Shown: positions 9,220 through 17,360, numbered from the stretch's first letter. The stretch is DNA of 64,000 bases from Neobacillus soli NBRC 102451 (GCF_001591665.1 NZ_BCVI01000036.1:99866-163865), one strand, 5' to 3'. Program-made: numbers and translations. Notes: generated by a model not told the origin, from the letters alone.

Positions 9220-9339
9220 TGCTTTATCTTGTTTATTGAGATACGTTTTTTTAACATTTTTTTAAAATAACTTCGAGGGAGGCTTACCACGCTATTTTAA
9301 GCCAGAAATATCATTCCAGGGAAGATTAAGGAGAAATTT

Positions 9340-10851
9340 ATGATCAAAAAAGACAATAATATTAAGTTCGTTGTCGCTGGTTTACTATTGGCAATACTTA
9401 TGGCAGCCATGGATAACACGATAGTGGCAACGGCGATGGCGACCATCGTTTCTGACCTTGGCGGCTTTGACAAATTTATTTGGGTGACCTCGGCCTATAT
9501 GGTGGCTGTCATGGCTGGGATGCCCATCTTCGGTAAGTTATCCGATATGTATGGCCGGAAACGCTTTTTTATTTTTGGATTAGTTGTTTTTCTGATTGGC
9601 TCTGCTTTATGCGGAATTGCCCAAACGATTGTTCAATTAAGTATATTCCGGGCCATTCAAGGGATTGGCGGCGGGGCCCTGATGCCAATCGCCTTTACGA
9701 TTGTTTTCGATATTTTCCCGCCTGAAAATCGCGGCAAAATGACTGGCTTGCTTGGGGCCGTATTCGGTGCATCAAGTGTATTAGGACCGCTGTTAGGTGC
9801 TTATATTACTGATTATTTCAGTTGGCACTGGATCTTTTATGTCAATGTTCCGATTGGTATCGTTTCATTTATTTTAATTTTCCGTTATTATCATGAATCT
9901 TTAGGTCATTCTAAGCAGAAAATTGACTGGCTTGGGGCAATCACGCTTGTCATTTCTGTTGTTAGTTTAATGTTTGCTTTAGAACTAGGCGGCAAAGAAT
10001 ACGACTGGGATTCTGTTCAGATTCTTAGCTTATTTGCCAGTTTCCTTGTCTTTTTTGTAGCCTTTTTCATTGCCGAATTAAAGGCAGCAGAACCGATTTT
10101 ACCACTTTGGCTTTTCAAACGGCGCCTGTTTGCCACCTCACAGATACTAGCCTTTTTATATGGCGGTACGTTTATTATATTAACTGTGTTTATTCCGATT
10201 TTCGTTCAAGCAGTCTATGGCGGTTCAGCGAAGAATGCCGGGTTAATTTTGACACCAATGATGCTCGGTTCGGTCGCTGGAAGTTCGGTTGGCGGGATTT
10301 TCCAAACGAAGACCTCGTACCGGAACCTGATGATCATTTCGATTATTTCTTATGTAGTTGGTATGTACTTCCTCGGCACAATGACGGTTGATACCACACG
10401 CTTCCTACTAACGATTTATATGATACTTGTTGGTTTCGGCGTTGGGTTCTCATTTTCCTTATTGCCTACAGCATCGATTCATAATTTGGAGCCACAATAC
10501 CGCGGTACCGCTAACTCCACCAACTCATTCCTGCGTTCGTTTGGGATGACGATTGGGGTAACGATATTTGGTACGATTCAAGGTAATGTCTTTCAGGATA
10601 AATTGAAGGCAGCCTTTGCTGGCATGCAAGGCGGCGGCAATTTCAAAATGGGCGACCCGCGTGAGATTTTCCAAGCAGATGAGCGTGCTAAAATACCTGG
10701 GGTGATTTTAGATAAAATCGTTCATGCGATGTCGGACTCGATTACGCATGCATTTTTACTTGCGTTGATTCCGATTGCTCTCGCTGCGATTACAATTTTC
10801 TTCATGGGCAGTGCCCGCGTGGAAGTGAGCAAGAAACCAGCAAAGAGTTAA
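9340..10851 (+). CDS. MFS drug:H+ antiporter, DHA2 (14-TMS) family
   Basis: A 503-residue exporter, the usual length of the 14-helix DHA2 group. Diagnostic pieces are the helix-1 motif LDxT variant (AAMDNTIVATAM), motif A as GKLSDMYGRKRFF (about residues 64-76), and motif C as GAVFGASSVLGPLLGAY. It would expel hydrophobic drugs or dyes using the proton gradient. An AAGGAG site precedes the ATG. It is transcribed alone, between its own promoter and a terminator at 10858-10892. Confidence 0.9.
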   Translation: MIKKDNNIKFVVAGLLLAILMAAMDNTIVATAMATIVSDLGGFDKFIWVTSAYMVAVMAGMPIFGKLSDMYGRKRFFIFGLVVFLIGSALCGIAQTIVQLSIFRAIQGIGGGALMPIAFTIVFDIFPPENRGKMTGLLGAVFGASSVLGPLLGAYITDYFSWHWIFYVNVPIGIVSFILIFRYYHESLGHSKQKIDWLGAITLVISVVSLMFALELGGKEYDWDSVQILSLFASFLVFFVAFFIAELKAAEPILPLWLFKRRLFATSQILAFLYGGTFIILTVFIPIFVQAVYGGSAKNAGLILTPMMLGSVAGSSVGGIFQTKTSYRNLMIISIISYVVGMYFLGTMTVDTTRFLLTIYMILVGFGVGFSFSLLPTASIHNLEPQYRGTANSTNSFLRSFGMTIGVTIFGTIQGNVFQDKLKAAFAGMQGGGNFKMGDPREIFQADERAKIPGVILDKIVHAMSDSITHAFLLALIPIALAAITIFFMGSARVEVSKKPAKS

Positions 10852-10857
10852 TAAGGC

Positions 10858-10892
10858 AGGCACCTGGGCGTTTTCTCAGGTGCCTTATTTTT
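10858..10892 (+). terminator. Intrinsic terminator after the DHA2 exporter
   Basis: AGGCACCTG (10858-10866) pairs with CAGGTGCCT (10877-10885), followed by TATTTTTATT. Confidence 0.85.
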
Positions 10893-11031
10893 ATTCGATA
10901 AATTTCCCATCCATATAATCGTGGTAGGCCTGGCGAATGTCTTCCTCCGTGTTCATTACAAAAGGCCCCCGTGCCACAATTGGTTCATTTAGCGGTATCC
11001 CTGCATATAACAACACGCGAAGTCTTTCCTG
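10891..11031 (-). pseudogene. C-terminal remnant of a pirin-family gene
   Basis: Reading the minus strand down to the stop at 10891-10893 gives about 45 residues that match the end of pirin proteins (IPLNEPIVARGPFVMNTEED, then an RQAYxDY pattern). The other roughly 230 residues of a pirin, including the metal-binding cupin, are missing. The open frame runs upstream straight into the 21-bp repeat array that begins at 11041. It has no start or ribosome binding site. No pirin N-terminus is present beyond the second array, so this is a truncated relic rather than a gene split by an insertion. Confidence 0.75.
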
Positions 11032-11040
11032 GAGAGCAAA

Positions 11041-11157
11041 ATTCGCTCATTGAAAGTTGGTATTCGCTCATTGGGTACAGAAATTCGCCCATTGAATAGA
11101 TAAATTCGCTCATTGGAAGGCAATATTCGCCCATTGGATGCAAAAATTCGCCCATGG
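11041..11157 (+). repeat. Array of six 21-bp-period repeats (ATTCGCYCATTG core)
   Basis: The core ATTCGC(T/C)CATTG begins at 11041, 11062, 11083, 11104, 11125 and 11146, an exact 21-base step. The 9 bases between cores vary. All units point the same way. The array lies between the pirin remnant and the NERD-domain gene. Confidence 0.9.
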
Positions 11158-11257
11158 TCATTTAATTTCAAAAAGCCGTCACAAAGTTCGATAAAATTCG
11201 GCAGGAATCTCGTCCCTTTTATTAGAATTTATTTTTAAAATGAAAGGAGAGATGATT

Positions 11258-12232
11258 TTGCTTATAAAAGAAAGAACAAAACCGTTAATAATGCTCATAT
11301 TGGAGGCTTTACTGCGGCGACTCCCATTGAATCACCAAAAATATCAGCAGATTTTGGAGGCACTTGGAAGATGGGAGGCCGGATACCGTGGTGAGCAATC
11401 GCTTGATTACTATTATCGTGATCTTCCGAACCAGAAATACATGATCCTTCACGATTTAAACCTCCCTGATGGTGACTACAACTGCCAGATTGATACCCTT
11501 CTTCTAACACCTGAATTTGCCTTAGTTATCGATGTGAAAAATATGGCTGGGAAGTTAACTTTTGATACTGACAATGAACAGTTTATTCAAATCAATAATG
11601 GGAAAGAAAAAGGATACCCCGATCCGATTGCGCAAGCAGAAAGGCATCAAAAGTACATAAGGAAACTTCTTGCTGCACACCATTTCCCTCCAGTCCCGGT
11701 TGATTATTTAGTGGTAATCAGCAACGGGTATACTTCCTATGTCGTCACAGGAAAAAACACCCATATAGTGAAACCGCGGGTTTGTAAAGCCGACGCCTTC
11801 CTAAATAAAATTAAACTTTTTGAAAAATTGTATTTGAATTCACTTCTTACTGCGAAAGATCTTCGGAAGTTCAGCCGTCTTTTGGTGAAAATGAATACGA
11901 TTCCGACAAAACATGTCTTGCAAAAATACGGAATCCAGAGATTGGACCTGCCAACCGGTGTTCAATGCCTGACTTGCGAGTATCTTCCACTTATTCGTCA
12001 GAAACAGCAATGGTTTTGTCCATCTTGCCAAACCTTTTCCAAAGATGCCCACTTACAAGCACTGAACGATTATTTTTTGCTGTTTAATTCAACTATAACA
12101 AATCGGCAGTTTCGGGAATTTGCTCATTTAAAATCACGTGATACTGCGAAAAGATTACTGTTTGCTTGTAATTTTCAATGCCATGGTAAGAACAGATACT
12201 ATTCCTATTCTCCTAAGAAAATCCCTTGGTGA
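11258..12232 (+). CDS. NERD-domain (nuclease-related) protein with C-terminal zinc ribbon
   Basis: A 324-residue protein. Residues about 35-150 match the NERD domain: the G-Y-R-G-E motif, then DYNCQIDTLLLTPEFALVIDVKN, which supplies a PD-(D/E)xK-like D...DxK core. Residues about 235-265 form a probable zinc ribbon, CLTC ... CPSC. NERD proteins are predicted nucleases or DNA-binding factors of unsettled function. TTG 11258 is favoured over ATG 11240 and 11252 because AAAGGAGAG (11243-11251) lies 6 bases before it. The gene is bracketed by two arrays of the same repeat, with no partner gene. Confidence 0.7.
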   Translation: MLIKERTKPLIMLILEALLRRLPLNHQKYQQILEALGRWEAGYRGEQSLDYYYRDLPNQKYMILHDLNLPDGDYNCQIDTLLLTPEFALVIDVKNMAGKLTFDTDNEQFIQINNGKEKGYPDPIAQAERHQKYIRKLLAAHHFPPVPVDYLVVISNGYTSYVVTGKNTHIVKPRVCKADAFLNKIKLFEKLYLNSLLTAKDLRKFSRLLVKMNTIPTKHVLQKYGIQRLDLPTGVQCLTCEYLPLIRQKQQWFCPSCQTFSKDAHLQALNDYFLLFNSTITNRQFREFAHLKSRDTAKRLLFACNFQCHGKNRYYSYSPKKIPW

Positions 12233-12262
12233 GTTCATTACATTAAAGAGAGGGAAATTCAA

Positions 12263-12358
12263 ATTCGCCCATTGGATGGCAGAATTCGCTCATGGGATGC
12301 AAAAATTCGCCCATTGGAGAGCAAAATTCGCTCATTGGGTACGAAAATTCGCCCATTG
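12263..12358 (+). repeat. Second array of the 21-bp-period repeat, downstream of the NERD gene
   Basis: Cores begin at 12263, 12284, 12305, 12326 and 12347, again an exact 21-base step and the same orientation as the first array. A decayed copy (ATTCGCGAG) at 12389 keeps the phase, being 42 bases after the last. Confidence 0.9.
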
Positions 12359-12410
12359 AACACATATATACCCCTCTGGATACTACAAATTCGCGAGTAA
12401 ACAGGAAAAA

Positions 12411-12428
12411 GACGGGTGCGAACCCGTC
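12411..12428 (+). other. Compact hairpin with GNRA tetraloop
   Basis: GACGGGT (12411-12417), loop GCGA, ACCCGTC (12422-12428). No T tract follows. It lies between the second repeat array and the terminator at 12467. The rest of 12359-12561 shows no gene. Confidence 0.4.
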
Positions 12429-12466
12429 GAAACCGCTAATAGAAGGTAAAAACCGTAATAAATCAC

Positions 12467-12503
12467 AAAAGGGACGCCCACAATCTGCGTCCTTTTTCTT
12501 TTA
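12467..12503 (+). terminator. Intrinsic terminator after the NERD gene/repeat region
   Basis: AAAAGGGACGC pairs with GCGTCC plus the following T run (12487-12497), and a second T-rich stretch follows. Confidence 0.7.
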
Positions 12504-12561
12504 TTTAAAAATCTTAATCATTTTTACGGGAATCAAGCAGTTTTTCGAAAAAAAGACCATT

Positions 12562-12960
12562 TTATACCTCAAGGTCCTTCCCTTCCTCAACAATATGGAA
12601 CAGGAGGTGGGCTAAATGATGAATTGGGCCGTATTCTTCATCGTCCTCTTCATCCTCTTCCCCATTAAATTCCATGTCGTTCAAGAAAAGGGCCATAAAC
12701 TCGTAAAAATCCTTCAGTTGGAAAGAATAGCAGGCAGCTGGGTCTTCATTTTCTTCTTCATATTGCAGGACCATGTAGGATAGATCCCCATCAGCATCTT
12801 CCGCATCGAAAAAGACAAAAAAGCCTATGTTTGTATCGAGTTCAAATAAATGCCTTGTTCCACCCTCGGTTGCTTTTCCAAACTCCTCTTGGCTTAGTTT
12901 TTGGATTTGCATGCTATCAATATTATCTTCTTGATGAAAACCAACAACAAATGATTTCAT
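12562..12960 (-). CDS. Conserved acidic cytosolic protein of unknown function
   Basis: A 132-residue soluble protein with a strong TAAGGAGG site before its ATG. The middle (about residues 40-75) alternates hydrophobic and acidic residues, suggesting beta strands, and a run of Glu/Asp (GEEDEEDDEE) lies at about 100-109, followed by a histidine-containing tail (GPIHHLAHLLFHIVEEG). There is no signal peptide or membrane segment. I do not recognise the family. It is flanked by the repeat/NERD patch and a small acidic gene, which gives no functional clue. Confidence 0.65.
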   Translation of the reverse strand: MKSFVVGFHQEDNIDSMQIQKLSQEEFGKATEGGTRHLFELDTNIGFFVFFDAEDADGDLSYMVLQYEEENEDPAACYSFQLKDFYEFMALFLNDMEFNGEEDEEDDEEYGPIHHLAHLLFHIVEEGKDLEV

Positions 12961-13036
12961 TTTTTCCTCCTTAAATCTTCTCCATATTTAAAACACATGC
13001 CATTAGCATACCCTATTTCCCGCCAAATTCATTCAT

Positions 13037-13222
13037 TTATGCTTCATCATGATCATTCTTACCAACTGCCCCTTCAAAATGTTCATTTAAATACGGGTTT
13101 TCATTTGGTGCGAAGTTAGCAGAAAGTAAACTCATTTCCGGCTCTAGTCCATTGAGACCTTTTACAGATTTAGACTTTCCCTCATGATCATCACTAACAA
13201 ACTCGTTCTCTTTTTCACTCAA
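13037..13222 (-). CDS. Small acidic hypothetical protein
   Basis: A 61-residue hydrophilic protein read from TTG 13222, chosen because GGAGGG (13231-13236) lies 8 bases upstream. Its N-terminus is MSEKENEFVSDDHEG and it is rich in Asp, Glu and Asn with a few aromatics (NENPYLNEHFEG). Such low-complexity acidic peptides are common in spore formers, but I cannot link it to a named family. It has no partner gene; the RRNPP pair upstream is closed by its own terminator. Confidence 0.5.
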   Translation of the reverse strand: MSEKENEFVSDDHEGKSKSVKGLNGLEPEMSLLSANFAPNENPYLNEHFEGAVGKNDHDEA

Positions 13223-13293
13223 GCAAATCGCCCTCCTTTCTTGAAACTTTTTTTCTATTGTCTGCCTTGCTATAGGATTACATTCCAAACGGC

Positions 13294-13325
13294 ATAAAAA
13301 AATCCCCGATTAAATCAGGGATTTT
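13294..13325 (-). terminator. Terminator of the RRNPP regulator/peptide operon
   Basis: AAAATCCCCGAT (13299-13310) / ATCAGGGATTTT (13314-13325) with a 3-base loop; the minus-strand transcript ends in a run of T. Confidence 0.85.
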
Positions 13326-13336
13326 AGGAACTGTCA

Positions 13337-13483
13337 TCAAATTGGCGGTTGAATTGGGTGGTCAGCTAGTGGATTAGTTGCATACGCTACATCATGTGAT
13401 TGCTTTTGACTGTCAACACCTTTTGCGGAAGTGAAAAGAACAAGTAGTGAAACTGAACAGATAAGTACAACAAACTTTTTCAT
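13337..13483 (-). CDS. Signal-peptide precursor (PapR/NprX/Phr-like pheromone)
   Basis: A 48-codon gene with a perfect AGGAGG site (13490-13495) 6 bases before its ATG. The product starts MKKFVVLICSVSLLVLF, a typical Sec signal (charged start plus hydrophobic core), followed by a polar linker and a proline-rich C-terminus ADHPIQPPI. This is the build of exported pro-peptides that are trimmed to a 5-8-residue pheromone and re-imported by an oligopeptide permease. It begins 10 bases after the regulator stop, whose TAG overlaps this gene's ribosome binding site, and the pair shares one terminator. The mature signal is probably within the last 5-9 residues; this is inference from position. Confidence 0.75.
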   Translation of the reverse strand: MKKFVVLICSVSLLVLFTSAKGVDSQKQSHDVAYATNPLADHPIQPPI

Positions 13484-13493
13484 AGTTGGCCTC

Positions 13494-14714
13494 CTAAGTT
13501 ATTTTATTTAAATAATTCACGGCTTCTAAAACCATACCCTTTTCATTGTAATAATCAGCAAGCATTTTATAAAAACGGGTAAGGTCGTCATTATGTTCAT
13601 TGCCCTCTTCAAAATAGGGTATTACTTTGGATTCTAAATATTTAAACCCTTTACCTGGAGAGTTCATAAGGAGCAGATAAAAGTCGGCTAATAGTCGATA
13701 TTTTTTAACCCCTAGATCTTTCGCTAAAGAGTGCACTTCTTGAAAACACTCGCATGCCTTCTCAATAAAACGTAAAGAATAGTTAAGTTCACCAATTGAA
13801 TATAAAGTGACAAGGTAATGCTGATTAAAGTTGGGCTGCAAGGCCAAACTTTTGTCATAATAGTACAGGGCCTCTTTTACATTCTTCATCTTATTTTGTA
13901 AGTAACCCATATTGTGATAAATTTGCGGGAGCAGTTTTTCTTCTTTTAATAATTCTGCGTTGCGGATTAAGTGTTGGAAACAGCCTTGCGCTTCTTCGTA
14001 GATATTGGAATGGGTGTAATTGATCCCCAAAAGCATAAGAGTGTGAAGAATTCTAATGAAGTTATGCTGATTCATAAATATTTGCAGCGCCATATTACCA
14101 AAATGGATCGCATGTCCTGATTGCTGAAGTGAGCTTTTTACAAGCGCCCGATGATATAGGAATTCTCCATCCGCAGTTTCGTTATTATTTTCTGTACTTA
14201 AGGCATCAAGGATATCATCTGCATTCTTATATTGACCCTTCCACATTAAGAATATCGCATTATAGTAACGAAATAAATAGTTCTCATGTTGGGAAAAATT
14301 TTTCTTTTGCTTATATAATAAGTCTCTCTGACACTCGGCTTCGGCAAATAATCCCTTGTATAATAGATATCGGTATTTATATAACTCGCTGATGTAAATA
14401 TGCTGGGAGAAGGGGATAAGATGTTCCATATCTTTTAGTTTCTGATAGGTTTCGTCTATTTCATTCATAAGATAAAAATTAGTCTTACTATCAAGATCTC
14501 TTAAAAGAATTTTGATTTGATCTTCTTTCTCTTCCATCTCTTCAAGGCTTATCTGGAGCCTTTCAAGTAAAAGGGAAATCGTGTTCTCGTTTGCTTCTTT
14601 TGAGTTGTTTTCAATCTTGCTTAAATGGGGAACAGAGCAAATCCCTTTCGCAAGCTCTGCTTGTGTCATTCCTCGTTGGGTTCGATAGAATTTAATCAGG
14701 GCTCCGAATTCCAT
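13494..14714 (-). CDS. RRNPP-type quorum-sensing regulator (XRE HTH + TPR repeats)
   Basis: A 406-residue protein with an N-terminal helix-turn-helix (residues about 5-60; MTQAELAKGICSVPHLSKIE) and a long alpha-helical region of about eight tetratricopeptide-like repeats, clearest at about residues 245-320 (YHNMGYLQNKMKNVKEALYY). This is the plan of PlcR and NprR, whose TPR domain binds a short re-imported peptide and alters DNA binding. The length is close to NprR (about 420) and longer than PlcR (about 285). The downstream exported-peptide gene in the same operon strongly supports this role. Target genes are not evident. Confidence 0.8.
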   Translation of the reverse strand: MEFGALIKFYRTQRGMTQAELAKGICSVPHLSKIENNSKEANENTISLLLERLQISLEEMEEKEDQIKILLRDLDSKTNFYLMNEIDETYQKLKDMEHLIPFSQHIYISELYKYRYLLYKGLFAEAECQRDLLYKQKKNFSQHENYLFRYYNAIFLMWKGQYKNADDILDALSTENNNETADGEFLYHRALVKSSLQQSGHAIHFGNMALQIFMNQHNFIRILHTLMLLGINYTHSNIYEEAQGCFQHLIRNAELLKEEKLLPQIYHNMGYLQNKMKNVKEALYYYDKSLALQPNFNQHYLVTLYSIGELNYSLRFIEKACECFQEVHSLAKDLGVKKYRLLADFYLLLMNSPGKGFKYLESKVIPYFEEGNEHNDDLTRFYKMLADYYNEKGMVLEAVNYLNKIT

Positions 14715-14869
14715 ATTGCCACCAGCTCACCTTTCGTTTTTTACCATTTTACTATAAATGTCATCTTTCTCACAGTATCTTTCAGATTATTTAAAAAAAT
14801 AATGAATATAATAGTCTTTTTTTATTGGGAAAATTTTTCCTTTAGCGCAATATTGATAGTTTTTTAAAC

Positions 14870-14896
14870 AAAAAAACCAACCCAATTAAGGCTGGT
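14870..14896 (-). terminator. Terminator after corA
   Basis: ACCAACC (14876-14882) / GGCTGGT (14890-14896) with one mismatch; the minus strand continues into a run of seven T. Confidence 0.65.
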
Positions 14897-14899
14897 AAT

Positions 14900-15838
14900 C
14901 TAGAAATATTTCTTTTTCCAAAAAATAATCGCCGCTAATGTCGATAACACGCCGCATATTATTAAAGTAAACATAAACCCATGCGGATTATTTTCAAAAG
15001 GTAATTCAACGTTCATTCCAAAAAGACTGAATACCATTGTCGGGAACGATAAAATAATCGTAATTGATGTTAAAAACTTCATCACAATGTTCAAGTTATT
15101 TGAAATGATCGAGGCGAAGGCATTCATCATTCCCGTTAAGATGGAACGATAGGTTTCCGCCATCTCAATCGCCTGTGTTTTTTCAATAATGACGTCTTCT
15201 AATAAATCCTTGTCTTCTTCATACATTTTCAAATAATTAAAGCGGAGTATTTTATCGAGTACGACCTTATTTGATTTCAACGAAGTCGTAAAGTAAACCA
15301 AACTTTTCTCTAAAGCGAGAAACGCAAATAGTTCTTTATTTTTCAATGATTGGTGAACGACGCGTTCAATTTCATTGGTTTTCTTGTTAATTTGTTTTAA
15401 GTAACGAAGATAATAAGAAGAAATGACAAACAGGATTTGCAGGGCGAAACGTGTCTTTTTAAAGGTAAAAAACTCTTTCACTCTGTTTTTCCGAAATTCC
15501 TCTAGGATCGGTGTATCTTTTAATGAAACGGTAATAATACAGTCTTCCGTCAGGATAATCCCAATTGGAATCGTCTCATAACCGGCAAACCCCGTTTCGT
15601 CGTGAACGATATAGGGAAAGTCGACAATGATGTAGACTCGGCCGTCATCCCGTTCAATCCTTGGACGTTCTTCATCATCCAAGGCGTCTTTGATAATATC
15701 CACATCGACTTGGGCATCAATTGATACTCGGGTAATTTCTTCTGCTGTTGGGGCAGACATATTGACCCAGCAGCCCTTTGAAATCACATCAACCGTCTCT
15801 AACACCTTTGTCTCTGTGCTTTTAAAAATTTCCAACAT
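14900..15838 (-). CDS. corA: CorA-family Mg2+/divalent cation channel
   Basis: A 312-residue channel subunit. The cytoplasmic N-terminal domain (about 1-240) is followed by two C-terminal membrane helices; the first ends in the signature FGMNVELPF (Gly-Met-Asn selectivity motif), and the tail is basic (FWKKKYF). CorA forms a homopentamer that imports Mg2+ and sometimes Co2+ or Ni2+. The AGGAGG site before the ATG can pair with an upstream stretch, and a longer hairpin lies further up the leader, so control at the RNA level is possible. A CDF exporter gene lies just upstream on the same strand. Confidence 0.9.
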   Translation of the reverse strand: MLEIFKSTETKVLETVDVISKGCWVNMSAPTAEEITRVSIDAQVDVDIIKDALDDEERPRIERDDGRVYIIVDFPYIVHDETGFAGYETIPIGIILTEDCIITVSLKDTPILEEFRKNRVKEFFTFKKTRFALQILFVISSYYLRYLKQINKKTNEIERVVHQSLKNKELFAFLALEKSLVYFTTSLKSNKVVLDKILRFNYLKMYEEDKDLLEDVIIEKTQAIEMAETYRSILTGMMNAFASIISNNLNIVMKFLTSITIILSFPTMVFSLFGMNVELPFENNPHGFMFTLIICGVLSTLAAIIFWKKKYF

Positions 15839-15844
15839 ACGAAA

Positions 15845-15989
15845 ACCTCCTCACTTACTTTGTTTGAGGAAGCCAACAACCTTTTCCAGAGTTGATATTC
15901 TTGATATTCAATTCAATCCATTCAAAGACATTGACTTCCCCTCGCCTACTTGGGTCCGGGTCCACGGAATAACACAAAAATATCAACTC
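15845..15989 (-). promoter_or_regulatory. Structured 5' leader of corA, ribosome binding site can be masked
   Basis: Two nested elements on the minus strand: an 11-bp stem formed by 15979-15989 and 15889-15899 (GAGTTGATATT / AATATCAACTC) enclosing 79 bases, and a nearer hairpin in which CTTCCTCA pairs with TGAGGAGG, which contains the Shine-Dalgarno. I do not recognise it as an M-box riboswitch. Confidence 0.45.
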
Positions 15990-16117
15990 CTTCTAACTTT
16001 TTTCATCCTATCCTATCATAAACTGAAACTCCATAAAGTTCAAAGGAGTTTTTAAAAAAAGAAAGCCATGCTTCAGAATATTCATAGCCGAGACAATCTG
16101 TGCTTGTTTTGTTCGTC

Positions 16118-17014
16118 TTATTTGTCTTCTGAAAAATAGGGATTTAAATGAATTAATACTTCTCTAATGTTGTCATTTTTATCAATCAAATTCTTTTTAA
16201 TCGATTTTGCTAAATCATGCCCTTGTTTGATTGTTTTATCATGATCAATTGCGATTCGTAAATCGACCAACACATAATGACCATGTTCTCTCGCCCTGAT
16301 CCTGTCGATTCTCTTGACGTCAGGGGATTGCTTAATAATTGCCACGTATTCCTCAATTGTCTCTGTCTTAATATTACGCTCGAGTAATATGTCAAAGGCC
16401 TCTGTCAGCATTTCTTTCGCAATTTTAAAAATCAAATAAGCCACAAAAATACTTGCAACCCTATCACCGTAAAGTAAAAAAGGAATGTCCAACCGTTCCC
16501 CAATGATTGAAAGGAGTACTCCGATTGCAGCTGCGATGGATGCAACAATGTCAGCTTTATGATCAAACGCGATTGCCTCAATGGCCTTACTATTATTTTG
16601 ATTGGCAACCCGCAATGAACTCCGGTATAAAATAATCTTGGTAATAAAGGAAAAGAGCGCGACCCACATTGCCAGGAAGCTTGGTGATTCTACTGTATGG
16701 AATAACCCGCTGATCCCTTCATAAGCGACATAAATGGCCACAAGCAGCAGCAAAAACCCAATAATTTCGGAAACGATAACCTCTGCTTTTCCATGGCCAT
16801 ATGGATGTTCCTTATCTGCTGGTTTATCAGAAATCTTTATAACCAACAAAACAATAACAGACGCAAAAACATCTGCAGCCGAATGGATCCCATCAGCAAA
16901 TACAGCTTCACTATTTCCATAGGACCCAATAATAATTTTTCCTAATGTAAGAATTAAATTACTGATTACACTAATCCAAGCCACTTTTTTGGCCAGGGCT
17001 TCTCTCATTCCCAT
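16118..17014 (-). CDS. Cation diffusion facilitator (CDF) exporter, MneP/YeaB-like
   Basis: A 298-residue CDF protein with six predicted membrane helices and a cytoplasmic C-terminal domain (about 205-298). The helix-2 metal motif is DGIHSAADV (about residues 41-49), the helix-5 motif is DHKADIVAS, and the histidine loop HPYGHGKAE lies between helices 2 and 3. CDF proteins export Zn2+, Mn2+, Fe2+ or Co2+ by proton exchange. The DxxxD-type sites recall manganese exporters of the MneP/MneS group, but metal choice is not certain. Its neighbour corA imports divalent cations, so the region deals with metal balance. Confidence 0.85.
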   Translation of the reverse strand: MGMREALAKKVAWISVISNLILTLGKIIIGSYGNSEAVFADGIHSAADVFASVIVLLVIKISDKPADKEHPYGHGKAEVIVSEIIGFLLLLVAIYVAYEGISGLFHTVESPSFLAMWVALFSFITKIILYRSSLRVANQNNSKAIEAIAFDHKADIVASIAAAIGVLLSIIGERLDIPFLLYGDRVASIFVAYLIFKIAKEMLTEAFDILLERNIKTETIEEYVAIIKQSPDVKRIDRIRAREHGHYVLVDLRIAIDHDKTIKQGHDLAKSIKKNLIDKNDNIREVLIHLNPYFSEDK

Positions 17015-17120
17015 AGTAAACCACCTCGAAATTCCCTTTAGAAATCATAACAAACATGACCTTGATGGGTCTAGAGAAAAAGTCTTGCCCAATCCAAGTT
17101 AAGTTGAACGAATACAACAT

Positions 17121-17267
17121 TTAGGGTTGTTTTTCTTCATGCCCGTCTCCTTCATTTTTAACCATTTCTACTTCCTCAATTACTGAAATTCGTGTGATTT
17201 GGTCGTGCAAGAAATGGAAGGCTTGATCTAAATCCTCCCGTGTTGGGAATTCATCTTTTTTATACAT
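17121..17267 (-). CDS. Small hypothetical protein
   Basis: A 48-residue soluble peptide starting MYKKDEFPTREDLDQAFHFL. ATG 17267 is preceded by a purine-rich AAGGGGGGTG ribosome binding site; a longer in-frame version would add an implausible hydrophobic stretch without a site. The N-terminal half looks helical and the tail is acidic. It is divergent from the YozQ-like gene, with only about 90 bases between, so they share a regulatory gap. Family not recognised. Confidence 0.5.
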   Translation of the reverse strand: MYKKDEFPTREDLDQAFHFLHDQITRISVIEEVEMVKNEGDGHEEKQP

Positions 17268-17360
17268 ATTGGACACCCCCCTTATAAGTTTTTTTATGAG
17301 TAATATTTTATAAAAAGAAGAAAATATCGTTGTACCCAATATGAAAAGGAGGAATACAGG

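Noticed and set aside
10989..11171. Frame giving heptapeptide-like repeats (NERI/NGRI) through the first 21-bp array
   Set aside because: A by-product of a 21-base period, which keeps all frames open; no start site. Same for frames through the second array at 12138-12615.
11041..12358. CRISPR array
   Set aside because: Repeat-plus-spacer units of 21 bases are too short, the spacers are only 9 bases, and no cas gene is near.
12411..12428. tRNA T-arm or tRNA fragment
   Set aside because: The hairpin has a GCGA loop, not a T-loop, and no acceptor or anticodon arm was found around it.
15845..15989. M-box Mg2+ riboswitch upstream of corA
   Set aside because: The conserved M-box core phrases were not found; only a generic structured leader is claimed.
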